The notes: generated by a model not told the origin, from the sequence alone. A DNA stretch of 40,247 bases from Planctomycetota bacterium (GCA_013152475.1 JAADGH010000096.1:1-40247); one strand, 5' to 3'. Shown: positions 8,748-17,613, numbered from the stretch's first letter. Made by a program: numbers and translations.

Positions 8748-10955
8748 ATGTCCGACTTGCTCAACCGAGGTATTTGGAATCATCAGCAAGGCCGACTGCA
8801 GGAGGCGGAGCGAATCTATCGAGAGATTCTCCAACAGACGCCGGAGAACCCCGACGCCCTCCATCTGCTCGGCGTCCTCATGCACCAGCGCGGCGACCAT
8901 GCCCAGGCGGTGGACTGGATCAACCGCGCCATCTCGGCCGGTCCCAATCAGGCGGCCTTCCACTGCAACATCGCCGAGGCCTATCGCAGCATGGGGCGAC
9001 ACGACGACGCCGTCAAGCACTGCCGCGAGGCCCTGCGCCTCCAGCCCCAATACCCCGAGGCCCTGAACAATCTCGGCCTCGCGCTGCTGGACTCCGGGAA
9101 GGCCGAAGAGTCCCAGCACTACTTCGAGGAAGCCACCGCCCTCCAGCCCAACTTCGCCATGGCCTGGAACAACCTCGGCAACGCCTGCCGGGAACGGGAT
9201 GACTGGGACCGGGCGATCGAGTCCTTCCGCAAGGCCGTCAACCTCGCGCCGAACCTCTACCACGCCCACAGCAACCTCGGCCAGGCCCTCCTGGAGCAGG
9301 GCAAGCTCGACGAGGCCCTCCGCCACTGTCAGATCGCCGTGAACATCAACCCGGGCTTCCCCGAGGCGCACAACAACCTCGGCAACGTCCTCCGCGAGAT
9401 GGGCAAGCTGCCCGAGGCCCGCGCGGCATACAACGAGGCCATGCGCCTCCAGCCCAATCTCGCCATGGCCTACAACAACATGGGCCAGGCGGCTCAGGAG
9501 GAGGGAAAGTTCGACGAGGCCATCACCTGGTACAAACGGGCCATGAGTCTCGACCCCAACTCCGCCCGCTTTCACGCGAACCTTGCCAGCGTCTACCACG
9601 AACAGGAAAACGAGGAGGCTGCCATCGCCGAGTACGAGATGGGCATCCGCCTCGATCCCGATCACCCCGGCGCGCACAATGGCCTGGCCCACGTCTATCA
9701 GGACATGCAGCGCCACCAGGAGGCGCGGGAATACTTCGAGAAGGCCATCGCCCTCAAGCCCGATCTCGTTGGCGCACATGCCAGCCTCGGTCATCTCTAT
9801 GCCGAGCTCGGTGACTTCGACAAGTCCGTCGCCTGCTTCGAGGAGGCCATCAAACAGGACCCCGACATCCCCGGCGGCTATGCCGGCCTCGCCACGCAGC
9901 TCAAAGGCAAGGTCCCCGACGAGCACCTGACGAAGATGGAGGAGTTCCTGAAGGACGAATACATTCAGGACGGCGCGCGCGCGGCCATCCACTTCGGCCT
10001 GGGCCAGATCTATGATGCCCGGAAGGAATACGACAAGGCCCAGGAGCACCTGGAGCAGGGCAACACGCTGCAAAAGAAGGCCCGCGAGAAGCGGAACAAG
10101 CTCTACGACCCGAACGCCCACACCCAATACGTGGACCGGCTCATGGAGACCTTCACCCCCGACTTCTTCGCAAAACGGAAAGACTGGGGCCACGACTCCA
10201 CCGTCCCCATCTTCATCGTCGGCATGCCCCGCTCCGGCACCACCCTCACCGAGCAGATCCTCGCCAGCCACCCGAAGGTCTTCGGCGCGGGCGAGCTGCG
10301 CCTGGTCCATGACGGCATCGCCGCCCTCCCGGCCCGGCTCCGCACCAACGCCGACGACCTCGACTGCGTCGTCCGCGCCACCCCCGACATGCTCAAGGCC
10401 GTCGCCGAAGAGCACCTCCAGCGCCTCCGCCGATACAGCGCCGACGCCGGGCACATCACCGACAAGATGCCCGACAATTACCTCTGGCTCGGATGGATCG
10501 TCACCCTCTTCCCCAAGGCGAAGGTCGTCTATGTCAAGCGCGACGTCCGCGACATCGCCGTCTCGTGCTGGATGACCAGCTTTCGCATGATCCGATGGGC
10601 GAACGACATGAACGACATCGCCCGCCGCATCGCCGACCACGAGCGCATCATGGCCCACTGGGCCCAGGTCGTGCCCGACCGGTATCTGGTCTCTCCCTAC
10701 GAAGATCTGGTGGACAACCCGGAGGAGGCCAGCCGGCGGCTGCTCGACTGGTGCGGCCTGGAGTGGAACGAGAAGGTGCTCGAGTTCCACAAGCACGACC
10801 GCCCCGTCCGCACGGCCAGCGTCTCGCAGGTGCGCCAGCCCATCTACAAGACATCCGTCCAGCGGTGGAAGCGCTACGAAAAGGCCCTCGGTCCGGTCCT
10901 GGAGATCGCACCGGCGCCCGAGCCGGACGACGCCACCCCTTCCGAGAAAATCTGA
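8748..10955 (+). CDS. TPR-repeat sulfotransferase
   Basis: A 735-residue two-part protein. Residues 1 to about 440 are a run of ten or more tetratricopeptide repeats (recurring NNLG/A-Y-P units of 34 residues). From about 485 a PAPS-dependent sulfotransferase domain follows, with the 5'-phosphosulfate loop IVGMPRSGTTLTEQIL at about 487-502 and the 3'-phosphate motif VVYVKRDVRDIAVSCW further on. Such fusions transfer sulfate from PAPS to a protein or glycan acceptor probably recruited by the TPR part. There is no signal sequence, so the protein is cytoplasmic. It is monocistronic, with its own promoter. A cell that keeps two sulfatases and a sulfotransferase evidently handles sulfated polymers. 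The acceptor is unknown. Confidence 0.88.
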   Translation: MSDLLNRGIWNHQQGRLQEAERIYREILQQTPENPDALHLLGVLMHQRGDHAQAVDWINRAISAGPNQAAFHCNIAEAYRSMGRHDDAVKHCREALRLQPQYPEALNNLGLALLDSGKAEESQHYFEEATALQPNFAMAWNNLGNACRERDDWDRAIESFRKAVNLAPNLYHAHSNLGQALLEQGKLDEALRHCQIAVNINPGFPEAHNNLGNVLREMGKLPEARAAYNEAMRLQPNLAMAYNNMGQAAQEEGKFDEAITWYKRAMSLDPNSARFHANLASVYHEQENEEAAIAEYEMGIRLDPDHPGAHNGLAHVYQDMQRHQEAREYFEKAIALKPDLVGAHASLGHLYAELGDFDKSVACFEEAIKQDPDIPGGYAGLATQLKGKVPDEHLTKMEEFLKDEYIQDGARAAIHFGLGQIYDARKEYDKAQEHLEQGNTLQKKAREKRNKLYDPNAHTQYVDRLMETFTPDFFAKRKDWGHDSTVPIFIVGMPRSGTTLTEQILASHPKVFGAGELRLVHDGIAALPARLRTNADDLDCVVRATPDMLKAVAEEHLQRLRRYSADAGHITDKMPDNYLWLGWIVTLFPKAKVVYVKRDVRDIAVSCWMTSFRMIRWANDMNDIARRIADHERIMAHWAQVVPDRYLVSPYEDLVDNPEEASRRLLDWCGLEWNEKVLEFHKHDRPVRTASVSQVRQPIYKTSVQRWKRYEKALGPVLEIAPAPEPDDATPSEKI

Positions 10956-11000
10956 GAGGATTGTAGCCGTACCCTTTACGGGTGCGGGCTTTCCCGCCGG

Positions 11001-11030
11001 GTGCCACGGGTTGCAAGCAAGCCGTGGCAC
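11001..11030. repeat. REP-like palindrome
   Basis: GTGCCACGG at 11001-11009 pairs with CCGTGGCAC at 11022-11030 around a 12-base loop. It lies between the convergent sulfotransferase and kinase-like genes and has no U-tract, so it looks more like a repeated extragenic palindrome than a terminator. A second imperfect palindrome, around CCGTACCC/GGGTGCGG, lies just upstream at about 10967-10988. Confidence 0.5.
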
Positions 11031-11147
11031 ACCAGCAAAGGGGGCATCTACAGTGCTCTCATACCGTCTCCGCGATAGTTGTATCTCTCGAAGGCTCCCA
11101 GCGAAGTCCGTGCTTGCCAAACCGTCATTGCCGCCAAACGCGGGGGC

Positions 11148-12773
11148 CTACGAGGCCAGGCGGCGGGCAACGTCCCTGAGGAGGGGGCGGGAGGGAGGGC
11201 TGGCGATGCGGGTGGTGCGGATGGCGTGCCAGAGCAGGGCCTCGGCGGAAAGCTCGCGGGCCAGGGCGACGGTCGCATCAAGGTCCACCCCGGCCATGCA
11301 CGAGGCGAGGAAGACACAGAAGTCCATCGAGGTGTGGAGGTGCAACCTTGGTTGCGGGGCGACGGCGCGTACGGCGTAATGAATGAAGGCGCGTTCGGGT
11401 CGAGGTGTTCGCAGGGGCAGGCCGCAGAAGTCGAACTCAACCGTGTCGGCCATAAGCAGCTCAACGGAGAGGCGCACTTGTCCGGACGGCGCGTCGATGA
11501 CCACGCTGTCGGCGAGCAGCACATCGACGCCCTCGGCGCTCTTGAGGAGGTCGGCAGCCTTGCCCATCTGTTCGGGTTGGACGATGACCTCGAAGGGCGT
11601 CAGCGCGCCGACGCCAAGGGGATGGCCGTAGTGCTGCAGCAGGGGCAGCGTGCCGAGGAGCAGGGGCCGAACGCCCGCGTCCACCAGCGCCTTCGTATAG
11701 GCGTGGAACCTGCCGAGCGCCCGGTCCGCCTCTGCCTCCTCTTCCTTTGCGGCGGCGCGGAGCCGGGCAAGCCATTCCCCGGGTGCGGAACCTTCGAGCG
11801 CACGAACATTTCGGCAGGCGGCGCAGACGAAGCCGAGCGACGTCAGCTTCTCCAGCAGGCCGTCCCACGAAGGCACATACCCCGCGGCGATCGCGGTGGG
11901 CCGGCTCGTCGGCCTAACGAGGCGCCGGATCAGCTTCTCCTCACAGTACGTCGTGTTCCCGCGCCTCATCTCATCGCGTTTCCTTCGCAGGCGTTTGATG
12001 CCCGACGCCGTGAGCCGCCGGAGAGCGGCCATAGGGATGTGCGCGGTGCGGGCGTAGCAGGCCACAAACGTCTTGAAGTCCGCCGGCTCACAGATCATCA
12101 GGAAATACTCGAAGGCGTCGTAGAGCATCCGCATACGATCCCTGTTCGGCATGTTTGGCCGGAAGGCCGCCGTATCCAGGTCGATCATGAGCAGCCGGGA
12201 CCCTTCGCTCGCTTCCAGGATATTGCCGGTATGGAGGCCCGAGTGATAGATGCCGCGCCGGTGGAGCTGGGCCATGAACTCGGCCATGTCCTGGTAAAGC
12301 TCCTCTTTCGTCTGGTCGCCGCCAAGGACCCGGCCGACTGCGGCCTCGATGAGGCAAATGCCGGGCTGGATCCACTCGTGGAGAAAGTAGCTGTCCAAGA
12401 CGATCCCCCACTTCCGCCGCTCTATGGCGGCAACAGGCGGGGAGGTGAGCGGGGGGGGCTCCATCAAGCGCTCCGCGATGCGCCAACAGTGCATGGCCTT
12501 CGAAATGCCGACGATCGGCCAGACGAACCGCGAGAGCCGCTGGTGGGAGAAGTGTTTGAGGAGCACCTCACCGGGAGGATCGGGCAGCGGGACGAAATAG
12601 CTTTCATACTTGCCGTCGTGATCGCTCAGCTTCTGCGAACCGGGCGGGAGCCGGCCCTCGTGGAAGGCCCTGACGAGGTTCAGAACGCGCTGCGGCGGCA
12701 CGCCGGGGCGGACCACGCCGCGAAAGGAGGCTGCCTTCACGACCGTCGGTCTGTTCTCGGTCGCTTCATCCAC
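11148..12773 (-). CDS. Kinase-like (Kdo/WaaP type) protein fused to a nucleotidyltransferase-like domain
   Basis: A 541-residue protein. Residues about 40-250 resemble lipopolysaccharide core kinases: putative ATP lysine Lys73 in EVLLKHF, the catalytic-loop position IYHSGLHTGNIL (175-186) and the metal-binding loop MIDLDTA (196-202). The catalytic Asp expected in HxDLxxGN is Gly179, so the phosphotransfer step may be lost or altered. Residues about 300-541 resemble the NTP_transf_5 type of nucleotidyltransferase (LLLGTLPLLQHYGHP), but the expected Asp pair is also degenerate (TPFEVIV). The start overlaps the end of the upstream ABC exporter by 8 bases, so the two are translationally coupled. 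A role in envelope glycolipid modification or sensing is inferred; enzyme activity is doubtful. Confidence 0.65.
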   Translation of the reverse strand: MDEATENRPTVVKAASFRGVVRPGVPPQRVLNLVRAFHEGRLPPGSQKLSDHDGKYESYFVPLPDPPGEVLLKHFSHQRLSRFVWPIVGISKAMHCWRIAERLMEPPPLTSPPVAAIERRKWGIVLDSYFLHEWIQPGICLIEAAVGRVLGGDQTKEELYQDMAEFMAQLHRRGIYHSGLHTGNILEASEGSRLLMIDLDTAAFRPNMPNRDRMRMLYDAFEYFLMICEPADFKTFVACYARTAHIPMAALRRLTASGIKRLRRKRDEMRRGNTTYCEEKLIRRLVRPTSRPTAIAAGYVPSWDGLLEKLTSLGFVCAACRNVRALEGSAPGEWLARLRAAAKEEEAEADRALGRFHAYTKALVDAGVRPLLLGTLPLLQHYGHPLGVGALTPFEVIVQPEQMGKAADLLKSAEGVDVLLADSVVIDAPSGQVRLSVELLMADTVEFDFCGLPLRTPRPERAFIHYAVRAVAPQPRLHLHTSMDFCVFLASCMAGVDLDATVALARELSAEALLWHAIRTTRIASPPSRPLLRDVARRLAS

Positions 12774-14544
12774 GGTCGCTGTCCGCGGGCGAGAAAAATT
12801 GGAGGCGACACAGGCCGGCGTAGACGCCGTCGGACCGGATCAGCTCGTCATGCGAGCCGTGCTCGACAATGCGCCCATCGTCCACGACGAAGAGCACATC
12901 GGCGCGGCGGACGGTCGAGAGCCGATGGGCGATGACGATGGTGGTGCAGGTCTCCATCAACTTTGCCACGGCCTCGCGAACGAGCAGCTCGCTCTCGGAG
13001 TCCACCTGGGACGTGGCTTCATCGAGGATCAGGATGCGCGGCCGGGCGTAGAAGGCGCGGGCGATGCACAGGCGCTGGGCCTGGCCTCCGGAGAGACGGA
13101 GGCCCGCCTCGCCGACCTGTGCGTCATAGCCGCCGGGCATCTCGCGGACGAACTCGTCCACGTGCGCCAGCCGGGCCGCCTCGAGCATTCGCTCCTCGTC
13201 GCGCTCCTCGGCGCCGAACATGATGTTGTCGCGGACCGATTCGCTGAAGAGGATCGTTTCCTGTGTAACGATGGCGAGCTGGGACCGGAGCGATTCGACG
13301 CTGACCGAGCGAAGGTCGCGCCCGTCGATCGTGATGCGGCCGGCGGCGGGGTCGTAAAAGCGGGGGATGAGGTTGACGATCGTTGTCTTCCCGGCGCCGC
13401 TCCGTCCGACGAGGGCCGCCGTCTGGCCGGCGCGAATCTCGAGGGAGACATCGTGCAGGACGTCCGTCGAGCCGTCGTAGGAGAACGAGACGTTGTCAAA
13501 GCAGATGGCCTCGGTCAACGGAGGCAACTCCTCGGCGTCGGGCGTATCGGTGATCGGGTTCTGCTCCTCCAGAATCTCGGCGCAACGCTCGATGGGCGCG
13601 AGATAGCCGTTGAGGTGGTGGCTCAGGTTGGCCATGAGTTTCAACGGGCGGTAGAAGAGGACCATCGAGCCGAGGAAGGCCACGAGCGTGCCGGCGGTGA
13701 TGCTCTCCCGCGCCAGGCGCACGCCGCCGAAGATCAGCACGCCCAGGAGGCCGATGATGCTGAGCAGCGCGCCAAGCTGGGGCAGCAGAAACGACGCGAA
13801 GAAAATCCGTTTCTGCGCCTTCGTCACGTTGGCGGCTTCCTCTGCATAGTCCTGCTGCAATCGCTCCTCGGCGCAGTTGATCTTCACGATCTTGATGCCG
13901 TGCAGCGCCTCATGGACCATGCGGCTGAGCGCGGTGCTCAGCTCGTAGGACTTTCGCGTCACCTCCCGAAGCCGCCTGCCGAGAATCACGAACAACAGAC
14001 CGGCGACGGGGTAGACCACGATCGCCATGCAGGCAAGCTGCCAATCCAGGTAGAAGATCACTCCCAATAGCACGAAGAACATGACCGCCTGCTCGACGAG
14101 CTGATGGGTGAGCAGGCCCAGGCACTTCTGCACGCCGTTGGCCTCGAAAACCGTGCGCGGCGTCATCTCGCCCGGCGAGTGCCACAAGTGATAGGACAGG
14201 GGCAGGCGGATCACCTTCCTGAAAAGGATGTTCCGCATGTGTTCGGTGACCGCTGTGCCGACCACGAGCGAGGCGTAGCCGGACACGAAGCTGGAGACCG
14301 ACTTGAGCAGCTCCAGCCCCAGGATGGCCAGACCGAGAACGACGATACGACTTCCGGCGGTGGATTGCACGACCGTATCGAACAGCAATTTGATGATGAC
14401 AAGCTGTCCACCGCGGATCAGCGACGCCAGCGCCGCGCAGGCCATGGTCACGCCGATCAGCTTCCAGTGCCGCCTTCCCTCCGGAAGGACGAACCGACGC
14501 AGGAGATCACGGGCCCTCGGTTTTTCGGGTTTCGCTTCGGCCAT
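12766..14544 (-). CDS. MsbA-like ABC exporter (fused membrane and ATPase domains)
   Basis: A 592-residue half-transporter. Residues about 25-320 hold six hydrophobic segments of the type I exporter fold. The ATPase domain follows, with Walker A GRSGAGKTT at about 378, the signature LSGGQAQRLCIARAF, Walker B ILILDEATSQVD and the H-loop IVIAHRLSTVRRAD; all key residues are intact. It would work as a homodimer flipping a lipid or glycolipid across the inner membrane. MsbA-type lipid A export is the likeliest role, because the next gene, which overlaps it, encodes a Kdo/WaaP-kinase-like protein. Peptide or drug export cannot be excluded from sequence alone. Confidence 0.85.
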   Translation of the reverse strand: MAEAKPEKPRARDLLRRFVLPEGRRHWKLIGVTMACAALASLIRGGQLVIIKLLFDTVVQSTAGSRIVVLGLAILGLELLKSVSSFVSGYASLVVGTAVTEHMRNILFRKVIRLPLSYHLWHSPGEMTPRTVFEANGVQKCLGLLTHQLVEQAVMFFVLLGVIFYLDWQLACMAIVVYPVAGLLFVILGRRLREVTRKSYELSTALSRMVHEALHGIKIVKINCAEERLQQDYAEEAANVTKAQKRIFFASFLLPQLGALLSIIGLLGVLIFGGVRLARESITAGTLVAFLGSMVLFYRPLKLMANLSHHLNGYLAPIERCAEILEEQNPITDTPDAEELPPLTEAICFDNVSFSYDGSTDVLHDVSLEIRAGQTAALVGRSGAGKTTIVNLIPRFYDPAAGRITIDGRDLRSVSVESLRSQLAIVTQETILFSESVRDNIMFGAEERDEERMLEAARLAHVDEFVREMPGGYDAQVGEAGLRLSGGQAQRLCIARAFYARPRILILDEATSQVDSESELLVREAVAKLMETCTTIVIAHRLSTVRRADVLFVVDDGRIVEHGSHDELIRSDGVYAGLCRLQFFSPADSDRG

Positions 14545-15032
14545 CTCAGGCGATTAACATAGAGAACCCAATGCCCAATGTCCACAAGTTTCTTCGGGAC
14601 CTTCCTCGCTCTGGTCGATAATGCCATCCTGGCGGCCACGGCCGTGCAAACCAGCGGCAGGATCTTCTGCATCTTCCGGCACATCCTGGACTCACGTTCA
14701 GCAACAAGGAGTCTCCCTGGCGCTGCGCCGGGCGCCGCCTCGTGGTCGTCAACCACAGCCACTTTGTCAAGACAGGTTATCCGCCCCCACTCATAGGGCC
14801 CCAGGGTGATTCCCAGAGCAAGCTGTCGTGCAATATAATTTTACATTCATAGCATCTTTCCTCCAGAATAATGCACGATACTGCCGACCTCCTGAAGTCT
14901 TTAGATGTCATAACTCCTGTTGCACACATTCACTACAGCACATATCCATAAGGATATTTTCTTTGGCACACTCCTTGCTAAGTCATAGGTTGGTTGGTTA
15001 AGGAACATGACAGGAGCAAAGGGAGAAAGACG
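14545..15032. other. Gene-free divergent intergenic region
   Basis: The region separates the MsbA-like gene (start 14544, minus) from the Gly/Tyr-rich protein gene (start 15033, plus). No open frame has convincing features. Bases 14820-14960 are noticeably AT-rich. The sigma-54-type promoter listed separately lies near its right end. Confidence 0.5.
14963..14980 (+). promoter_or_regulatory. Sigma-54-type -24/-12 promoter
   Basis: TTGGCAC at 14963-14969 and TTGCTA at 14975-14980 match the RpoN consensus TGGCAC-N5-TTGCW, with the invariant GG and GC at exact spacing. Transcription would start about 12 bases past the GC, leaving a leader of about 40 bases to ATG 15033. Such promoters need an enhancer-binding activator; none is encoded in the window. 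Confidence 0.7.
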
Positions 15033-15425
15033 ATGAGAAAGCTGGGAATGGCAATGGTGACAATGATTGTGATGGCTGTGGGCCTGACGGCAACCGATGC
15101 GCAGATGGTGATTCCGAGGCGCCACGGGGCCCTGATCGTCCGCCGCAGCGGAAACACGAACTTCATTACGCCGGTGCGGAATTACCACCACGGCGGCCGC
15201 TACTATTCGCGCTACGGCTACGGGCGCTCCAGAGGCTACCGGCCATGCTACGGGGGCTATTACCCCCGGGGCTATTATCCGCCGGTGTACTACGGATCGC
15301 CGATCTACTACACCCCGTACTACACCCCGTACTACAGCTCGTACTACAGCCCCTACTATAACGGCGGGATTTACGGGAGCTACTACGGCAGTCATACAGG
15401 CATCAACTTCGGTATCAGATTCTAA
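15033..15425 (+). CDS. Secreted Gly/Tyr-rich repeat protein
   Basis: A 130-residue protein starting at ATG 15033 behind AAAGGGAG. Residues 1-23 form a Sec signal peptide (MRKLGMAMVTMIVMAVGL, then TATDA before Gln24). The mature part is extremely rich in Tyr and Gly with an Arg-rich stretch at 56-71 and short repeats of the type YYTPYY, YYSSYY and YYSPYY at about 92-109. It ends GINFGIRF, a strand-like, aromatic-terminated tail. Function is unknown. Tyr/Gly low-complexity proteins of this size are often structural or surface-associated, but this is inference. It is monocistronic, with a sigma-54-type promoter before it and a strong terminator behind it, implying conditional, possibly high, expression. 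Confidence 0.75.
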   Translation: MRKLGMAMVTMIVMAVGLTATDAQMVIPRRHGALIVRRSGNTNFITPVRNYHHGGRYYSRYGYGRSRGYRPCYGGYYPRGYYPPVYYGSPIYYTPYYTPYYSSYYSPYYNGGIYGSYYGSHTGINFGIRF

Positions 15426-15446
15426 TTCCTCCCACTATTCCGCTAA

Positions 15447-15481
15447 GAGGGCCGCTCGCACGGGCGGCCCTCGCCCTTTTT
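15447..15481 (+). terminator. Rho-independent terminator
   Basis: GAGGGCCGC (15447-15455) pairs with GCGGCCCTC (15464-15472) around an 8-base loop, followed by GCCCTTTTTC. It lies 22 bases after the stop of the Gly/Tyr-rich protein gene and separates it from dprA. Confidence 0.88.
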
Positions 15482-15535
15482 CGTTCACATCCGCTTCCCC
15501 GCCTGCTACAATCCTTTCCCACAGGAAAGGCAACT

Positions 15536-16432
15536 ATGGTTGAAGACTTGGCAAGTTGGGTCGCCCTCCACGGCATCCCGGGGATGGGCGCCGCTACGTT
15601 CCTCAAGCTCATCGACCGCTTTGGCACGCCCCGTGACGCGCTGGAGCAGGCCACGGCCGGCGACCTGGCCCGCATGCCCCGCATCCCCGCCGGCCTGGCC
15701 GAGGGGATCGCTCAGGCCCGGGAGCGGATCGGCGACGCCGAGCGCAGGATCGAATCGCTCCTCTCCGAGGAGATTCATATCATTACCATCGAAGACGCCG
15801 ACTACCCCAAACTCCTCCGGCGCATCCGAACCTCCCCGCCCTTGCTCTACTGCCGGGGCCGATTCGAGAAGAGCGACGAGACCGCCCTCGCCATCATTGG
15901 CGCCACCCATCCCTCGCCAAAGGGAAGGGAGACCGCCTACGAGTTTGGCCGGCGCTTCGCCGAGGCGGGTCACACCGTCGTCAGCGGCTACGCCCACGGC
16001 ATCGACACGGCGGGCCATCTGGGCGCGGTGGAGGCCGGAGGGCGAAGCGTCTTTGTCCTCGCCGAGGGAATCCGGCAGTTCCACCCGCGCAAACGCTTCC
16101 CGGATACCCACGCCCTCGCGGCAAACGGGGCAATCATTTCGGAGTGCCTGCCCGACCAGGAGTGGACCTCCGTCGGCGCGCTGGCGCGCAACCGGATTAC
16201 GGCAGGGCTCAGCCGGGCGGTCTTGGTCGTCGAGGCCCGAGAGCAGAGCGGAACGATGGCCACGTTCAACATCGCACAGCGGGAAGGCATTCCCTGCTTC
16301 GTTCTCGATTACCGGAATCCCCCGCCGACGGCAGCGGGCAACGTTCTTGCCATCGAGCGGGGAGGGATTCCCATTCGGTCGTACGCAGAGATCGACAAAG
16401 TCATCGAGGTATTGAAATCCGATGAATGGTGA
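15536..16432 (+). CDS. dprA: DNA processing protein DprA
   Basis: A 298-residue DprA/Smf protein; ATG 15536 follows AGGAAAGG. The N-terminal part (about 8-65) is helix-hairpin-helix-like, with LHGIPGMGAATF. A Rossmann-like domain follows, with AIIGATHPSPKG at about 118-129, then the hallmark VVSGYAHGIDTAGHLGA and RNRITAGLSRAVLVVEA. DprA binds incoming single-stranded DNA and loads RecA during natural transformation. The C-terminal winged-helix domain found in many homologues is absent, as in several short forms. No other competence gene is nearby. The serine of the usual IVGSR is Ala here (IIGAT), so it may be a divergent DprA-like paralogue. Confidence 0.82.
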   Translation: MVEDLASWVALHGIPGMGAATFLKLIDRFGTPRDALEQATAGDLARMPRIPAGLAEGIAQARERIGDAERRIESLLSEEIHIITIEDADYPKLLRRIRTSPPLLYCRGRFEKSDETALAIIGATHPSPKGRETAYEFGRRFAEAGHTVVSGYAHGIDTAGHLGAVEAGGRSVFVLAEGIRQFHPRKRFPDTHALAANGAIISECLPDQEWTSVGALARNRITAGLSRAVLVVEAREQSGTMATFNIAQREGIPCFVLDYRNPPPTAAGNVLAIERGGIPIRSYAEIDKVIEVLKSDEW

Positions 16433-16482
16433 AACGACACTCGACCTTTTTCCTCAGTGGGTTCAATGGGTATGAAGCAAGA

Positions 16483-16590
16483 GTAACCATTTAGCCAAGT
16501 GGGTGGCGGGGCGTCATTCCCGCTTTCGCGGGAATGACAGTGCCTTTGGGGGATTCAAATGTCGACCACTACATTTGGCTAAATACTTAC
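16483..16590. repeat. Small nested inverted-repeat element
   Basis: An outer imperfect inverted repeat (16483-16501 against 16571-16590, core ATTTAGCCAA/TTGGCTAAAT) encloses a near-perfect palindrome GTCATTCCCGC-TTTC-GCGGGAATGAC at about 16513-16538. The inner part has the ATTCCC-N8-GGGAAT form of the dRS3-type repeats known from Neisseria and seen widely in other bacteria. The unit is 108 bp, carries no gene and sits between dprA and the oxidoreductase gene, so it looks like a miniature mobile or extragenic palindromic element. Confidence 0.6.
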
Positions 16591-16620
16591 CAGCAAGATT
16601 AGGAGTAGGAGGGTTCCGGT

Positions 16621-17601
16621 ATGCGCATAGCAGTCATCGGTCTTGCGGGAGTCGGGAAGAAGCATGTTCAGGTGTTTTCCGAGATCGCCGAGCTGGCGTG
16701 CGTCTGCGATCTGAATGAGGAGGTGCTCAACGACACATCCTCCAAGTTCGGCCTGAAGGGATACGCCGACGCGAAGGAGATGTTCGAGGCGGAGCAACTG
16801 GACGCCGTGAGCCTTTGCACCCCGCCCAAGAGCCACGCGCCGCTGACGGAGATGGCGGCGGCGAAGGGGGCGAGCATCCTGGCCGAGAAGCCCATGGCCA
16901 ACTCCGTCGAGAACTGCCGGAAAATGATCGACGTGTGCAAAGACGCGGGCGTCACGCTCATGATCGCGCAGAAGAAACGCTTCGTGCCGACGGTGGCCCG
17001 GCTGAAGGAGCTTACCGAAGGCGACCTCGGGCCGATCAAGTTTCTGCTGCATCGTTACCCGCACCCCGGCATGTCGCAGAAGGACTGGTTCTGGTCGGCC
17101 GACGACGGCGGCGGGCCGATCCTGGAAAATGCCGTTCACGCCGCGGATACCATCCGGTTCCTCTGCGGCGACGTGGAGCGCGTCTATGCCGAGGGCAGCA
17201 CGGCCTTCGCCGAGCACCGCGCGCCGGTGATCAACTGCGCGGTCTATACCGTCCGGTTCAAGAGCGGGGCGATAGCCAACGTGGGTGCAGGGATGGCGTC
17301 GTGTCCGGGGTTCTCTTTCGAGGATTTCTATGCCGCCACGGACAAGGGGGTTGCCGAGGTGTCGGGGCCGTTCGACAATGCTGACACGATCCGGTTTGCT
17401 TTCCGCGAGAACCCCAAAGACGTCACCGAGGAAAAGGTCGAAGGCGCCGATCCGTTCCTGCTCGAGATGCAGCATTTCATCGAGTGCATCGAGCAGAAGA
17501 AGGAACCGCTGACGAGCGGCTACGAGGGCATGAAAGCTGTGGAGCTTTGCCTGGCCGTGAAGCAATCGGCCGCCGAAGGAAAACCCATTGACCTTGCATA
17601 A
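16621..17601 (+). CDS. Gfo/Idh/MocA family oxidoreductase
   Basis: A 326-residue NAD(P)-dependent oxidoreductase with ATG 16621 behind AGGAGG. The N-terminal Rossmann fold begins MRIAVIGLAGVGKKH; the family signature AEKPMA holds Glu89-Lys90-Pro91. ENAVHAADTIRFLCG in the C-terminal domain contains the His/Asp pair expected at the active site. Members oxidise or reduce hydroxyl groups on sugars and inositols. The gene is followed after 12 bp by an MFS transporter, so the pair probably imports and processes one carbohydrate. The GxGxxG motif is slightly unusual (GLAGVG). The substrate is not identifiable. Confidence 0.88.
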   Translation: MRIAVIGLAGVGKKHVQVFSEIAELACVCDLNEEVLNDTSSKFGLKGYADAKEMFEAEQLDAVSLCTPPKSHAPLTEMAAAKGASILAEKPMANSVENCRKMIDVCKDAGVTLMIAQKKRFVPTVARLKELTEGDLGPIKFLLHRYPHPGMSQKDWFWSADDGGGPILENAVHAADTIRFLCGDVERVYAEGSTAFAEHRAPVINCAVYTVRFKSGAIANVGAGMASCPGFSFEDFYAATDKGVAEVSGPFDNADTIRFAFRENPKDVTEEKVEGADPFLLEMQHFIECIEQKKEPLTSGYEGMKAVELCLAVKQSAAEGKPIDLA

Positions 17602-17613
17602 CGGATAACCCCC

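Noticed and set aside
8703..11120. 805-residue open frame antisense to the TPR-sulfotransferase
   Set aside because: Low-complexity Val/Gly/Glu/Leu composition, no start signal, and exact overlap with a well-supported gene; long antisense frames are expected at this GC content.
11079..12935. 618-residue plus-strand frame opposite the kinase-like gene
   Set aside because: Arg/Gly-rich shadow without motifs; the minus-strand gene has clear domains and is coupled to the ABC exporter.
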